From positions 1-46,267 of the forward strand of contig JABVXU010000435.1 in the NCBI GenBank assembly GCA_013365365.1: a DNA stretch of 46,267 nucleotides. The letters are read 5' to 3'. Under the pieces are notes generated by a model. It made no database searches and was not told the DNA's origin. It worked only from the letters and a program-made list of their open reading frames with translations. The position numbers and the translations under genes were made by a program. The DNA is from Cruorifilaria tuberocauda. Lineage: Eukaryota; Nematoda; Chromadorea; Rhabditida; Onchocercidae. Below, one piece after another: positions 1 to 13,000 of the stretch. Positions within the stretch are counted from its first letter, which is position 1. Each line of letters begins with the position of its first letter.

Positions 1-99
1 GTGTAGAGAGGAAAGTGGCTGGAAAATAGGTAATAAGATAATATTTTGCATTGCATTATGTTCCTTATCACTTCAATTTCAAATTTGGGTAATTTCCAG

Positions 100-3000
100 A
101 TTGGCAAGAAAAGCAAATCGCGAAAACCTGGCGTTTGGATGGATGGCGGCATTCACGCACGTGAATGGATATCGCCAGCTACTGTATTGTATATGATTGA
201 TCGAGTAATTCTTTGATTTTCCTATCTTCGCTTTAAATAATTTGGCTTATTTATGATGTTCGGATAATATGACGTCATATTATCTGAACATTATAAATAA
301 GCCAAGTTACTTTATGGGTATATCTTGAAAGGCTTATAAGCAATACATTCTATTTGTGATTTCAGATAAGAATATTTTCAAGAAAACCGTTTGTCGTTAT
401 CAGTCATTTATCATTTTTCAAGATATTATAATTTGTAAATATTTCGGAACAAAAGTTTAGAGTTAAAAATTAGAATTGGAATTTGATCAAGAATGCTCTC
501 TGCTTTTATCATTTATTAGCAATATAAAGTAATTCTCTATTGCTAATTAGAAGTAATTATGTTTGATACCTATTGTTGCTATTAATTTGCTTCAAATCTT
601 TAGTTCGAAATTTTCCATTCATTTAAAATGGGCCGAAATGTATTTAAATCGGATGACCTACATCCTACATGTAGGTGGAAAAGTAATTTGCATAAATAAA
701 TCCTGTAATATGATCGGAATCGAAAACCGGATTATTACTTTTACATGCCTGCAGCGCATGCATGCAATTTATTAACGGAAAACTTTAAGCTAGTAACAAA
801 GTACGATGAAAGCCCAGAAATTCAACGACTTGTTGACACAATGGATTGGTTCGTTGTTCCGGTGCTTAATCCTGACGGATATGAATATACTCGAAGTAGT
901 ACTAATCCGAAAGTTCGATTTTGGCGTAAAAACCGTTCAGCGGCGACTTGCCAAACTGCAAAAAATGGTATTTTCTTCTTGCTTACTGTCAAACCTATAA
1001 ATATTTGGAGAAACATTTTCAAATTCTTTTATTCTCAATAAATCCCAAATCTGGTTCTATTGGTGCTACAGTAATCTTCCATAAGTTCCTGCTTACTGTA
1101 GTTTTAAAATGCTTAATTATAGGACGGGAATGCTGTCAAGGTGTTGATTTAAATAGAAATTATGATTGGAAATACGGTGTATCAGGTTCTTCCAATGATC
1201 CATGTTCGGAAATTTACCATGTTAGCCGATTATTGTTATCACTGTTATCATAGATATTAAAATTTTCCAAAGTTTAAAAGTTCGTTGAAAAAAAAATTGG
1301 ATGTTTACTTTTGTTTGCATGCATTTTGCAGGGTCGTTTTGCATTCAGTGAACCGGAAACACGAGCCGTCCAGCGTTTCATTTCCAAACGGTTTAAAAAT
1401 ATAAAAGCATTTCTATCATTTCATTGTTATTCACAAATATTGATGTTTCCTTTCGCACATCGTAAGCACGCATATTCACCTGATGTCGATGATTTGGTTA
1501 GCTATTTTAACTTCTGATTCACGTCACGTAGGTATTACGTGAATCTTATGATATAAGGAACTCAGCCTAATTCTACTTTCTATAAAAACTTGCTAAAGAT
1601 GTGGAGAAAAGACGTTTGAAAGTTTATTCAAAATGATTCGAACGATTGTTAAAGTGATAGAAAACCTGATATCATCAGTTATTTGCTAAGAGATTAAAAG
1701 TTATTGCTTTTTACAGAGAGATACAGCGTTGAAAGCAGCAAAGGCTTTACGTGCTAGTTACGATACGAAGTATATGGTTGGTACTGCTGCTGATATCTTA
1801 TGTTAGTTTTATTTTTATTATTCATCAAAAACCGTTTGAAACTTATCGCACTAACTCGTTTGCAGTATTGGATTTCTTAAAATACGATAATCAAGATTGA
1901 AATTTCTTTGGACTATATTACTCAAGAATTCTAGACTTCAATTTTCAATTAAGCATCCTAGAAATTTCTGTTCTGTAATCATGCTGAAGGAAACTACTAG
2001 GAAAATATTCCATAGTTTGTCCTTTCTTCCAGATCCAGCATCCGGCGGGGCAGCAGATTGGGCCAAAGGTCGAATGGGAATACAGTATTCGTATACGTTC
2101 GAACTAAGACCATCCGGAGAAATCTCCGGTGGTTTTCTGTTGGGCGAAAATCAGGTAAAATTAAATTCCATTCCTTTCTAATATTCTTTAACAATGATCG
2201 ATTTTCTTAATTACATCTTCTTTTAATTATTATTTCGACATTTTCTCTTTTCTGCCAAAATTTCTAAAAATAGAAAAGTAGATGAAATACAATAAAACGA
2301 ACGATAAAACATCTCACAAGTGCTGCTAACTTTGATTTATCATAGAAGTAAATTTTAAACTTCCCAAAATAATTCTTTCATTCGCTAAATTTTAAAATTG
2401 ACGTTATCAAAAATGTTTTTTCCTTAAAGATAATACCAACAGCACGTGAAACGTTTCAAGCCGTAAAAGTGATTGCCAATCGTACGTCTGCGACATTTAT
2501 ACCAAAAAATTTGCCAAATGAGACGAAAGGAATGGTATGAAATTATTTGAAAATATTTTCGCATCAAAAGAAAAAAACATTTTGCCTTTCTTTTTGCTTT
2601 GATATAATAATTAAGAAAGTTTACAAAATCAAAATTATTTATAAAACTAAGTTGGTAGAAAAATTTATTATAGACTGTTTAAACTTCTAAAGCCAACTTT
2701 AAACCTCTCATTTCCATTAATCAAAATAGAAGTATTTTCAGTTGTTTACACGAATTACGTGAATCACTTCTTGGATGTTTATTGCAACAATTTTGTTAAT
2801 ACTAATTAAACCTTTTAGCTTGCTTAAGCGCAAACTGCATTTCCTTATAATACCATAATAATAACAATAATGGTATTAACAATAAGTAATAATAGCAGTA
2901 ATAATAATACTAGTAAACAATGATAATAATAATAATAATAATAATAATAAACAAATAACAATAAGAGTAATGGTTATAATTATAAACAATGATAACAATA

Positions 3001-4169
3001 ACAATAACGTTTAGTAATAGTAACGATAATAATGTTAGCATTCATAATATAATACGATGACAATAATTATCGCCTTCACCATAATAAATTAATTGATTAT
3101 TTACATTAAAAGCAGAAATTCACTGATTAATCAGATTACCTCTAAAAATCAGCGAACAAATTACTTCTATTATATTTCTTATTTAAGTCTTGCCCTCTAT
3201 TAAATTACCTTTTTTCAATTCTCCTATTTACTTCCTCTTCTATGTTTTTAGTTTTTCGTCCCAAATTATCATTTTAACCGTTTCGGTTGAAGTTCACAAT
3301 CGAATCTCTTATATTTTATGAATTTACCTTTCAGTGGTAATAAAACTTCACTATGTTTATCAAAATTTATCAAAGTCTGTCTATTAGAAGTTTAAGAACA
3401 CATTAAGCAACTTGACTGACGATTGAAAAATAACTTCCAGAATGACTACACATTATCCGTCATCAAATCATAAATGAGCATTCTCTTAAAATTTAATTTA
3501 CTTGGACAATAACAAATCTTCAACTAAGTTTGGCATCAAGCAAATTTGCCTAAGTTCAATTGAATATAATAAATAGAATATATCAGAAATTTGTCATTTG
3601 AGGCACTCATGCAAAAAATTAGGTCAACTGAAGCTTAAGGAAGAATCCAATCCATTAAAATCCAAGTTTGATTATGCCAAACTTGATCGAATCGATATTC
3701 ATAAGGAAAAAGCTAAATTCATTTGGATAAAATTGAATCGATAATACTGATTTGCTTAGCTGATCATTGTTTCAGTAATTATTTAGTGGTTTATTTTAAA
3801 AAAAACATATGAGAAATGTGAATTTGATTCTTAGGCAGTTGATTAACTGCTATAAATCACTAAAATATAAATCGGAAAATTAATTCAATTAATCGCAAAA
3901 TCCTTACACATTCGAATTAGCTCACGTGAAATCTCACATTAACTTAATGGGAAAGTTTAACATTACTTAAAAAAAACTTAATTTTATTATTTATGGAAAC
4001 TTAATAACTTAATATTAATATGAACTTGATATGAAATGTTAAAATGGTGGAAATTTTTCAGGCTTGCATTGATCAGGAACCATTTTGCGCCTATTGGGCG
4101 CAACACGGTTATTGCGCCACCTGGGAAGTTATGCGGAGGATTTGCGCACGTTCCTGTGGTTTTTGCTAA
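100..4169 (+). CDS. M14 zinc carboxypeptidase with C-terminal ShKT domain (5' end outside window)
   Basis: Secreted-type metallocarboxypeptidase that removes C-terminal residues from peptides using one zinc. Exons read: 100-204, 790-967, 1123-1220, 1332-1496, 1717-1801, 2033-2154, 2430-2534, 4062-4169 (stop TAA 4167-4169). All phases agree and they give 321 codons. The zinc motif HARE is at 154-165, with the third zinc ligand in SFHCYSQ (His 1422-1424). Substrate-binding residues are in NPDGYEYT, WRKNR and GVDLNRN. The Tyr equivalent to CPA Tyr248 is split by the 1802-2032 intron. The catalytic Glu is in FELRP (2101-2103). The specificity position (CPA 255) is Ala (2053-2055). The last exon is a six-cysteine ShKT domain (C-x6-C-x8-C-x9-C-x3-C-x2-C). 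Signal peptide and propeptide must lie upstream. The nematode family includes C. elegans suro-1-type enzymes; orthology is not established. The acceptor at 789 (AACTTTAAG) is weak but gives an exact alignment with the paralogue. Confidence 0.9.
239..308. repeat. Long zero-loop palindrome in carboxypeptidase intron
   Basis: Arms 242-273 and 274-305 are reverse complements at 30 of 32 positions with no spacer. Both mismatches would be G-U pairs in a plus-strand transcript. Pairing extends weakly to 239-308. The centre is TGACGTCA (270-277), the classical CRE/ATF consensus, although any palindrome centred on GACGTC looks like this. It lies in the intron 205-789. It may be a fold-back or MITE remnant. 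Confidence 0.85.
2535..4061 (+). other. Long intron of first carboxypeptidase
   Basis: This 1.5-kb intron separates the catalytic domain from the ShKT exon. It has no credible coding sequence. It holds an imperfect AAT/AAC trinucleotide tract at about 2855-3060 and otherwise AT-rich sequence. Confidence 0.8.
2855..3060. repeat. Imperfect (AAT)n microsatellite
   Basis: Runs of AAT, AATAAC and related triplets, densest at 2923-2950. It lies inside the last intron of the first carboxypeptidase gene. Confidence 0.85.
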
Positions 4170-6374
4170 TACTACCAATTACATGAAATATCTATTGAAT
4201 AATCACTCAACATGTAAAATTGTATAAATAATTACTTACTTACTGTTATACCGAATTACTTCTTTCTTTCGGCAACAAAAAACTCTTTCAAATGATTTGT
4301 TGTTTTATACTAAGTAAATGATTGAAATTAATTTTACAAAGTTTTTTACAGGTTTAAATTTCCAAGTTCTTTTTTCTAATTTTACAGCTAATCCGTACCT
4401 TGATGTGAGCTTAATTTTTTTATAAAGAATAATTACTGGGCTAAGCCTTAGGCTTTTTTCCATTTAGGTGAGTGGCAGAAAAGTGAAAGAGACAGTGATT
4501 GAAGCGGCAGATTATTTTGATGTTATTTTTCTATTAAGAAAAAAAAAGTATTATAAAGTATTTTTGCAAATATGCATTCAACTTCATTTAACCTTGCAGC
4601 TATCTTCAATCACACTTAATCATTATACTTAATGTTCAGTTATATTTAATTTACATTACTCTCAAATTTTACTACAAATTTTATTAATTGGAATAATCCA
4701 TAAAATTAGATTTTTTATGTATTTAAGGTAAGATAATCGTATAATTAATGATTATCAGACATTAACTTTGCTGTATATTTTTACCTTTTAAATTTCAATT
4801 ATAATATTTGTATATATATTTCATCATTTTCAGGTTTTGCTTTTAATATTTTATAAAAAGTTGAATAATTTTTTTCGGCTCATTTTGCTTAAAAGCTTTC
4901 AAGAAAGTTTGTATTTTATGAAGTTTTTTTTTTCTTTATGCAAAATTTGTTTTATTGTTAGCATTTTCTTTTAGTTTTTTGTAAATTAACAATTGTTTAC
5001 AACTTTGATTGATCATACTATTTGATAACTTAATGAATTATCAATTTTGATATCACAAGATTATCAGATGATATTTTAATGCATATTACCTTTCTTCATT
5101 TGATGATATGTATAGAATGAAAATTAAAAATGGAACAAAGGAATAAAGCGAATGAAAAGGAAAGAATTGAAATTTTAAAATTATAAAATTTATGATAAAA
5201 TGATAAAAAATAAACAAACAAGAAGCTAAAAATACTCCGTGAATAAGCGTTCAATTGTTAATATCATTATCATACAAATGATAACAAATCATTTCACTTG
5301 TTATCACTTTCACTTATCCTTCTTCTTCTCGATCGCGCAAGATGTGTGGTCTATTTGGAATCGATTGATTAGAAAGGACGGGGATTTCTTTATCGGATGA
5401 ATTTTATTAATCAATTATCACATGTAAGATTACAAGTAAGTCAACGAGTAATAATATTTATCATTTTTTATCATTAAAAAGTATTTTTAGAAACTTTTTA
5501 CTTTTCATTTTTTAGAAAAGATCTAAAAAAATTTGCCTAAAATGCTTTTTTTGACTTTCATTTATGTAAAAAAGTTTGGAAAAAAAAGAAGTGCAACACA
5601 AAAGTTAAGGTAAATTAATTTTTCTTCAGTATTATTATACTGATCTTGATGGAATGCAAGAAAGATATTAATTTAATTCAAATGCTATGTGAATACTTTT
5701 CCTTCAAATGTTAATTTATTAAAGGCTGTGAGTATTCGTGACGTTAACAATTAAAATCAATCATTAAATTATTCGATCAGCTGTTTCACTTTCGGGTACT
5801 TTTAAAAGTATAATTCAAATATTCAAGTATTCATAAAAGCTTAAACCGGACAAGGATCTGCTCCTAATAATACCGTAAAGTTATGTTTTAATAAAATCAA
5901 AATTTTATTTTGTAATATTATTGAAAAGTAGTATTTTATAGATATATGGAGAAGTTTGATAAATTCGATTTAAATATCAATCGTTGTTATTTTTCGTTTA
6001 TTATTAATTTTTTTCCTTTTATTAATAATTTAAAAAAAAAAAATAAAAATTCTTGTTTTTTCATTTTTTAAACCTTCAAAACAAATCAATGATTGAAATT
6101 TTTCAACATTTTTCTTTTTTTCTTGCATTTCATGCACTTCATATTTAAATAATTTAAAAATTTGCATTTTTCATAATTTTAAAGAATAATTGAATTAAAA
6201 ATTATGAAACCTAAATTTAAGCTTAATTTCCTTTGCTGAAAATTCATGATTAATTTAGAAGTGACGGTGAAATTTCTTAAGTATACTAAATCTAATTGCA
6301 CATACACTTTTTTTTCCCTCGTACAGGTTTATATAATTACTTCAATAAAATAAAAATTATATTTCAACAAAATT

Positions 6375-6632
6375 ACAATCATCATTGCCATCATCATTAG
6401 TGCCATTATTATTGTTATCATCATCATCGTTATCATCACAATGATTTTTATCATCAGTATCATCGAAATGTAATCGCAGCGTTCGTTCGGCGACATTTGC
6501 CATCATCGATCATTTCGTGTTCAGTAGAATGCCATCAAAGAGAAAAGTCTCATTTATTCATCCGTAATCCCTTCCATCCTTCCTCCAACCTTCCCTTTCT
6601 CTTTTAATTTCACCTAATATTTTCCGCTCATT

Positions 6633-6663
<31 letters not shown>

Positions 6664-6691
6664 CCATTATCATCATCACCATTATCATCAT

Positions 6692-6732
<41 letters not shown>

Positions 6733-6751
6733 GCAGTAGCAGTAGCAGCAG
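6375..6751. repeat. Composite ATC/AGC microsatellite upstream of second carboxypeptidase
   Basis: Scattered ATC and ATT triplets run from 6375 to 6465. A dense (ATC)n with ACC interruptions occupies 6630-6710 and passes directly into (AGC)n with AGT interruptions at 6710-6751. It ends about 250 bases before the start codon at 7001. Confidence 0.9.
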
Positions 6752-6864
6752 TACTATCATATCATCTCATTATCATGCATGTCATCTGTGTCAACGGTGC
6801 AGTAATTTCTAACAATTATCAGTAATTTCCTTCCGAGCTATTACTACTGCTCAGTTGTAATAGT

Positions 6865-6930
6865 GTGGTTGTTGTGGTTGTTGTGGTTGTTGTGGTTGTT
6901 GTGGTTGGAGGTGGTGGTGGTGGAGGCGGT
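6865..6930 (+). repeat. GTGGTTGTT 9-bp repeat followed by G-rich tract
   Basis: Four exact copies of GTGGTTGTT (6865-6900) plus a partial fifth are followed at 6903-6929 by closely spaced GG pairs separated by one or two bases. The plus strand has the pattern of a two-tetrad G-quadruplex. It sits about 70 bases upstream of ATG 7001 and is possibly in the promoter or 5' UTR. Confidence 0.85.
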
Positions 6931-7000
6931 GATTGTGATAATAATTAGCTAAGAAGGACGGTACTGGCACGAATGCAGATCAACTTCTACTACAATATTT

Positions 7001-10000
7001 ATGGAGCAGCAGCAGAAGCGACAGCAACAGCAAATAATCTGCATACTACTGATAAGTTTAAATCAATTAACCCTAATTATAGCTGATAATAATATATTCG
7101 ATAAACCTAATTATGATAATGATAACAGTACTGCCAGTGATAAGTATGTCTCTGATGAGCGCTATTCGGTTCTACGATTATGCACCAATGATCTCAAGCA
7201 ATTCTTGTCTGTAAAAAAATTGATCGAATCATCCGTTGATCTCAAAGTAAGTTGCTTTTTGATTAATTAAATTTATTCAAACTTTAATTCTTTTCTAGCT
7301 AATAATAATTGAGAAAAGCAACTTGCTTTGAGTAAGTTACTCACAGACTATTTATTGAAAAAAAGACAAAATTAAAGAGTAATTCCATCCATAATGATGA
7401 CCGAGAGAATTAATTATCATTTAATTATTTAAATTCCACTAGTAAATTAGCATTGTTAAGAAAGTTTTCTCTCTGCTTTCATAATAAGCGATAAAGTAAT
7501 GATAATTCGAAACTTAAAATGATAACTCAGATGATAATTCAAGATGTAGCTCAAAATATTTACAAAATGGTATTGCATGAATTGTGGAATTAATTTAATA
7601 TGTACATTGTGGTTTATTCAGAAATGAAATTAAGCAAATATTAATTCGTAATTAAAATTTATCCTAAAATTAATTTGTTAGTTAAAAAGAGAACTACGAT
7701 TTTATTGAATTATAGAAGTCTAATTATTATATCATAATTTTATTCGAATTCAGAGTTATCGATTAAATTTATGGATTAATTCAATAAGGTAAAAACAGAT
7801 AAACTGATCACATTGATGTGACTAATCAAGCTAGTCAATTTTAGGATTTTTTCTAAATAGGTCCCTACTTGCTATCAAAATATTGATGTTTGATAAGTTT
7901 TCTTGATCAACTTTGATTGATTATTCCTGACAGTTTTATTTGCAACCGATATTAGACAATGACAATTGTTAATAAATAATAATTCAATCTTATCCTGTAT
8001 AACTATCCGATCATCTTTTAAAATAGACAAAATTCCAGATCGCTAATGATCTAGTAGCGATTTTTGATCAAAGTATGCTTGATATATTTTAATAAAATCT
8101 ACAATCACTTTTAGCTAATAGCAAAGAATGTTTTAAGCTTTCCACCAAAAAAATGCTAATTCTGAAATGATTTTAAAAAGTATTTGAAAATTTTATGTGT
8201 CTGAAAAATTGGACAGTAACTGCGAGAATTTTATTACAAATCAAATTTTATTTTCAAATTTATTTCCCACATTACATGGAAAATTTTCACCATTTTTCTT
8301 CGAGACAAAAAACTTTTATGCATTATCGGAATTGTTCGTTTCTCAATCATCGAGGATTTTTACGTGAAATTTTCTTATAACATTCTCTTGAAATCAAGAT
8401 TTTCTGTTTTGCTACTTTTTTTCTATTCGTTTAAACATAATTTACTTATTACTTTAATTTGTTGATAGGTTTTCAACAGTTTTTTTTAACTTTCATTTTG
8501 TTTTTGAATGACTTTTTTTAACTTCGTTTAACAGGTTTTATTACTTTATTTCATATGTTTACTTTAACTCGTTTTACATTTTCCATTTTGAAGCCTTAAA
8601 TATGCTACTTAAAATTAATTAAAATATCACTTCGAGCAGAGATAGGAAAAAAACCATAAACAAAAAAAAATAATGGAAAAAATCTCAGGAACTAAATGAA
8701 AAGTTAACATATAGTGAAATCTCAAATGTTCCAGAAATTATTTTAAAAACAGGAATCAAAACTAATTTTGTGTGAAATGAAAATTTCAGGTGAATTTCTG
8801 GAAAATAGCGCGAGATGTAAACGATATAACTGATGTAATGGTTCCGGAAAGTACCCTGAAAACGGTCATGCATTTATTACATATGGAAAATATTAATGTA
8901 ACTGTTATTATTCCTGATGTTGAACGGTTAATCTTTTCTTTTAAATTTTATTTTCAGATCTTTCCAATATAATCCAAAAAAAAAGTATTAACAATTTAGA
9001 ATTTCACAAAAAAAACTCAATTAAGTAATTAATAGAAACAATAAAGTAAAATTAAGCAAATTTGCTGAAATTATTTGAACTTTAATAATTTTATATTTCA
9101 TTGCTAATTTTACTTTAATATTTGCATTTTTTTAAATGCTTAAAACATTGTTTGTTATCTTTTCTTTTCTTCATTCTCTTTTAAAATACGATATTTGAAT
9201 TTTATTGATTAAACCAAAAATTTCAATAAACAACTATTCAAAATTAAAATCGTAAATATTACGAATAATTTATTACTACGATAATTCAGTTTATCATTTA
9301 TCAATCATTTATAGTTGAAAATTCACAGTTTAAAGAAATTAATTTGTTTTTGTTTTATCAGGTTTTTCTTTTCAAAATTTATGATTATCATTCAAATGTA
9401 CTTTCCGCTTTCTTCAGCAATTCTTTCAATCATTTCCTTTTGTGAAACAAAGAAGCATAAAAGGAGCAAAACAGAATAGTTTGAAATTTAAAAACAAGAA
9501 AAAAGGTAAATGACATAACTGGAAATTGAATTTCTAAGCTTAACTTAACTAATTGTTTAGTAGCTACGCGAATTTTAGACAATTACAGAAATTAGCATAT
9601 TTACCTTTGAGAAAAGAATTACTAAAACCGTAATTAATGGAGAAATTAGTAAAATTCCTAGAAAATTTTCATTAATTTATAAAGTATGCGTTCATTTAAT
9701 TGAGTATGAGGGGCGAGTGCGCATTTGTCGTATCATCAAACAGAATGATCTGTTGCGCTCATATTTATTTTCGTTCTTTTTTCAATGAGCAATTTTACGT
9801 CATGTTTTTTTTTTTTTCAAACGAAAAGTTTATTCTTCTGTCCGAAAAGTTAAGCTATCTATCGCCTAATATTTATCTATTCAAAAATTCTTCATTAATA
9901 AATTATTATTTGTTTGATTATCTCTTCGAAACTTATCAGTATTTACATTTTATTCGTTTGAAAAAAAGAAAAATAGTAATTAGAAAGATGGAGTATGATA

Positions 10001-13000
10001 AATGAATGATAAAACGAATCGTTTTTTTTTCTGTTTTCGTCATAGAAAACAGAAAACCTGTTTTTTTCTCTTCCAACAAACATTCCTCATGCAATAGTGA
10101 TAATTAAATGTTAAAAATGTTGTAGTAAGAGGAATAACACTGATAAGATGAGTGATAAATGATTTCAAACGATGAACTGATATTGATAAATAGTAAATGA
10201 TGTGAAATTAAAAATATATGCAATCGAGTATCAGAGGTCGAGTTAAATTCAATTAAATTAAATAAATTAAACAGAGACATTAAATTACCAGAAGTCTTTA
10301 TGAATAATTAATCAAATGATTGATAAGAATATTTGCAAGAATCAAATTGTCAAATTATTTCAACTTTATCAGCTTTCAAATGCCAGAAATTTTTGAAATT
10401 GACATGTAATTAATCATTTCAGTTAATCATTTTCAACTTTAATTCAACGAAATTAATCATTTCTATCTTTGGTTTATTAAGATTTTCGATTTACGAATTA
10501 CAAAATGAATCATTTCTATTACTATTTTAAATTTAAAAATTTTTAAATTGTTACTACTATTTCATTTTAAAATTGTTACTGCTTTAAAATTGATTTTTAT
10601 TTACACCTTTACAAATTAGATAATAATAACCACATTCCTTCAAGTATTTCTATGGAAATTTAAAAACTTTTATTCTAAAGTAAATTATTACTTATATTTA
10701 GTCAACTAAAAAGTATGATAGTTATAATAAAAATTATAACTATAACTTCTTTAAAGTATATCTATTACTGTCTGCTCTATCAAATATCGCTATAATCAAG
10801 ATAAAAAGTTGCTAATTAATCAGAAAGTCTTTATGAATAATTAATCAAGCGATCAATAAGAAAGATCACAGAATACAATAACTAAATAAAAATACATTAA
10901 CTAAATAAGAACTAAATTAACTAAATTTACTTTTACCTATTCAATTTACTAAAATCTATAAACATCTAGCAATGAAATAACAGATCAATCGTATCATGCT
11001 TAGCTAATAACCCGATCATTTCATATCTGATAGCAGCTTCTCTTTCAGATTAATCATAAAACGGGAGAAGAAAACCGATGCATTCAAGGAACAACGCTAT
11101 CGGGATGATTCGAGACTAACATCGAGAACAAGCGTCGAATCTACCAAATATGATTTCTACTCATACGGCTCATACAAACATATGATCAACTGGTTACGAT
11201 CATTAGCAAGCAAATTTCCGAATTTTGTACGATATATATCGATTGGGAAATCACATGAAGGACGAAGTATTGATGGTGTTGAGGTTTCTAATAATTGAAA
11301 TAATTAAAAAAGAGAAACTATAAGATCAAGATCGCTTATAATATTCTCTTATTGGTTGCAAAACTTTGACAATCAAAAAATTATGCTAATTAATCAAGTT
11401 AAAATGGAAAGTTAATGTTTTAATTACTTTAACTATCTTGAAATACAGGTAGGACTAGCATGAAATATCTAAAACTTGTAGTAATTTTGAAATTACTAAA
11501 TATCATGTTTGATTTAAAATTTTTTAACAGCTTTTAATTAATTAAATATTCTATGCTTATGAGATCATGCAATTTATATTTTATTCGTATCAGATTTGCA
11601 ACATTAGGAAATGAAGTTTGAAGAATGTAGGAAGTTTTCATAGATTATTAAGAATGTACGATTAAATGTACTATTAAAATTTTTAATTAAATATTAAATT
11701 TTTGTACTGTTAATTAATATATTAAATGGTACTCTTAATTAATATGCACAAGGTTATAATTTAATTTAATAAAAATTAAAATTGCATAGTTTGGAATAGG
11801 GAAACATTGAATATTTCAAATGTTTTTTCATCTAGCAATACATCTTCTGATCTCAAACTTAAACGATTTAAAACTACAAATAATGCAGATAATTAATTGA
11901 TTGACTGATAATAGATTTACTGATACAAATTATCCATTAGTTAATTTTTGATAAATAGATAAAATCAAAGATTTTGTAACAAAATGTCTCAAAATTTATT
12001 TCATTTTCCGTCAAAATTCATTCGTTTTTTTCTCTTCTCGAGATCTCTCTCTACAGATTACACCGATCTGTCCCCTTTTTCCGCCTATCATTCGTTTTTT
12101 TTTTCGTGCATCCCGAAATAACTGGCATGATCGGTCGTTTCTTCTATCCGTTTCCGTCAAATCTATCCGAATCATTTTTCCACTTTCTTCATTCAAATTT
12201 GACAGTCATCTGAATTTTAACTCACAAATAATTAGAAGGGAAAGAGAGAAAAAGTATTAAATGATCTGCTGATTTTACAAGCTGAAGATGAAAAATGGAA
12301 TTTGAATAAATAAAATTTGAACACAAATAATTTCATAAAATTTCTTTCGTCATAATTATGCTCATTATATAAATAATTAAAAATATTCTCATCAACGTAA
12401 TTAAGAAAAATGACTTGTAAGTTTTAATAAGTTGATAATGATAATGAGAAATGGAAAGATTTAAAAGAAACAAAAAGAAGACTTTAAAAGAAAATTACTT
12501 TGAAATAGCTGATATTTTATAAATACTGATAAGGTATAACTTTAATAATAAAGGAAAAATTGAAATTTGCATACAAATAAATAAATGTAAATAATATCAT
12601 AAATATAAATAAATTATCATATTTGAGTTACTAATGAAACTTTAATATTTAGTATGGAATTTTTGCAAACTCAATTTTTAAAGTATTTTTCAATACTTCA
12701 AGTTAAAATAGAATTTCCTTTTATTTCCTGCAAGAATTTTGCCTTTCACTTTTCCTGAGAGTTTAACTCCCTAAATGTAATAAGTTTTTTTTTACAGTAC
12801 TTGTAAATCATTCAGATTTGTAATTTTATAAATGAAAGATTGATGAATGAACCGAAAGAATCGGTTAAAATCTCTTGACCAATTTCTGTAAAGTATCCTT
12901 TCATAGTTTCATTTTAGATCACCTGTTAATTTTATTATGAATCATCCAACTTTATTCATCATATTCGTAATAATAATTATAATGTTTTTGTGGAATTTGC

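Larger units (their letters stand above)
4170..7000. other. Intergenic region between the two carboxypeptidase genes
   Basis: No gene was recognised. The first part is the 3' flank of the upstream gene. The middle is AT-rich low-complexity DNA. The last 650 bases hold several simple repeats (ATC, AGC and a GTGGTTGTT tract) directly upstream of the second gene, where its promoter and 5' UTR should be. Confidence 0.7.

Noticed and set aside
745..789. Upstream extension of the second carboxypeptidase exon (MPAAHACNL...)
   Set aside because: It is open only by chance. Starting at 790 keeps phase with the exon ending at 204 and aligns exactly with the paralogue (MIDR|LVTKY against FIHQ-LTSKY), while 755 does not fit any donor.
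9700..10005. 101-codon open frame in a carboxypeptidase intron
   Set aside because: Composition is low-complexity (Phe, Tyr, Lys-rich) as expected of AT-rich DNA. No domain, and it lies wholly within an intron.
12011..12196. Antisense open frame rich in Arg, Lys and Glu
   Set aside because: It reflects the pyrimidine-rich patch on the plus strand. No family was recognised.
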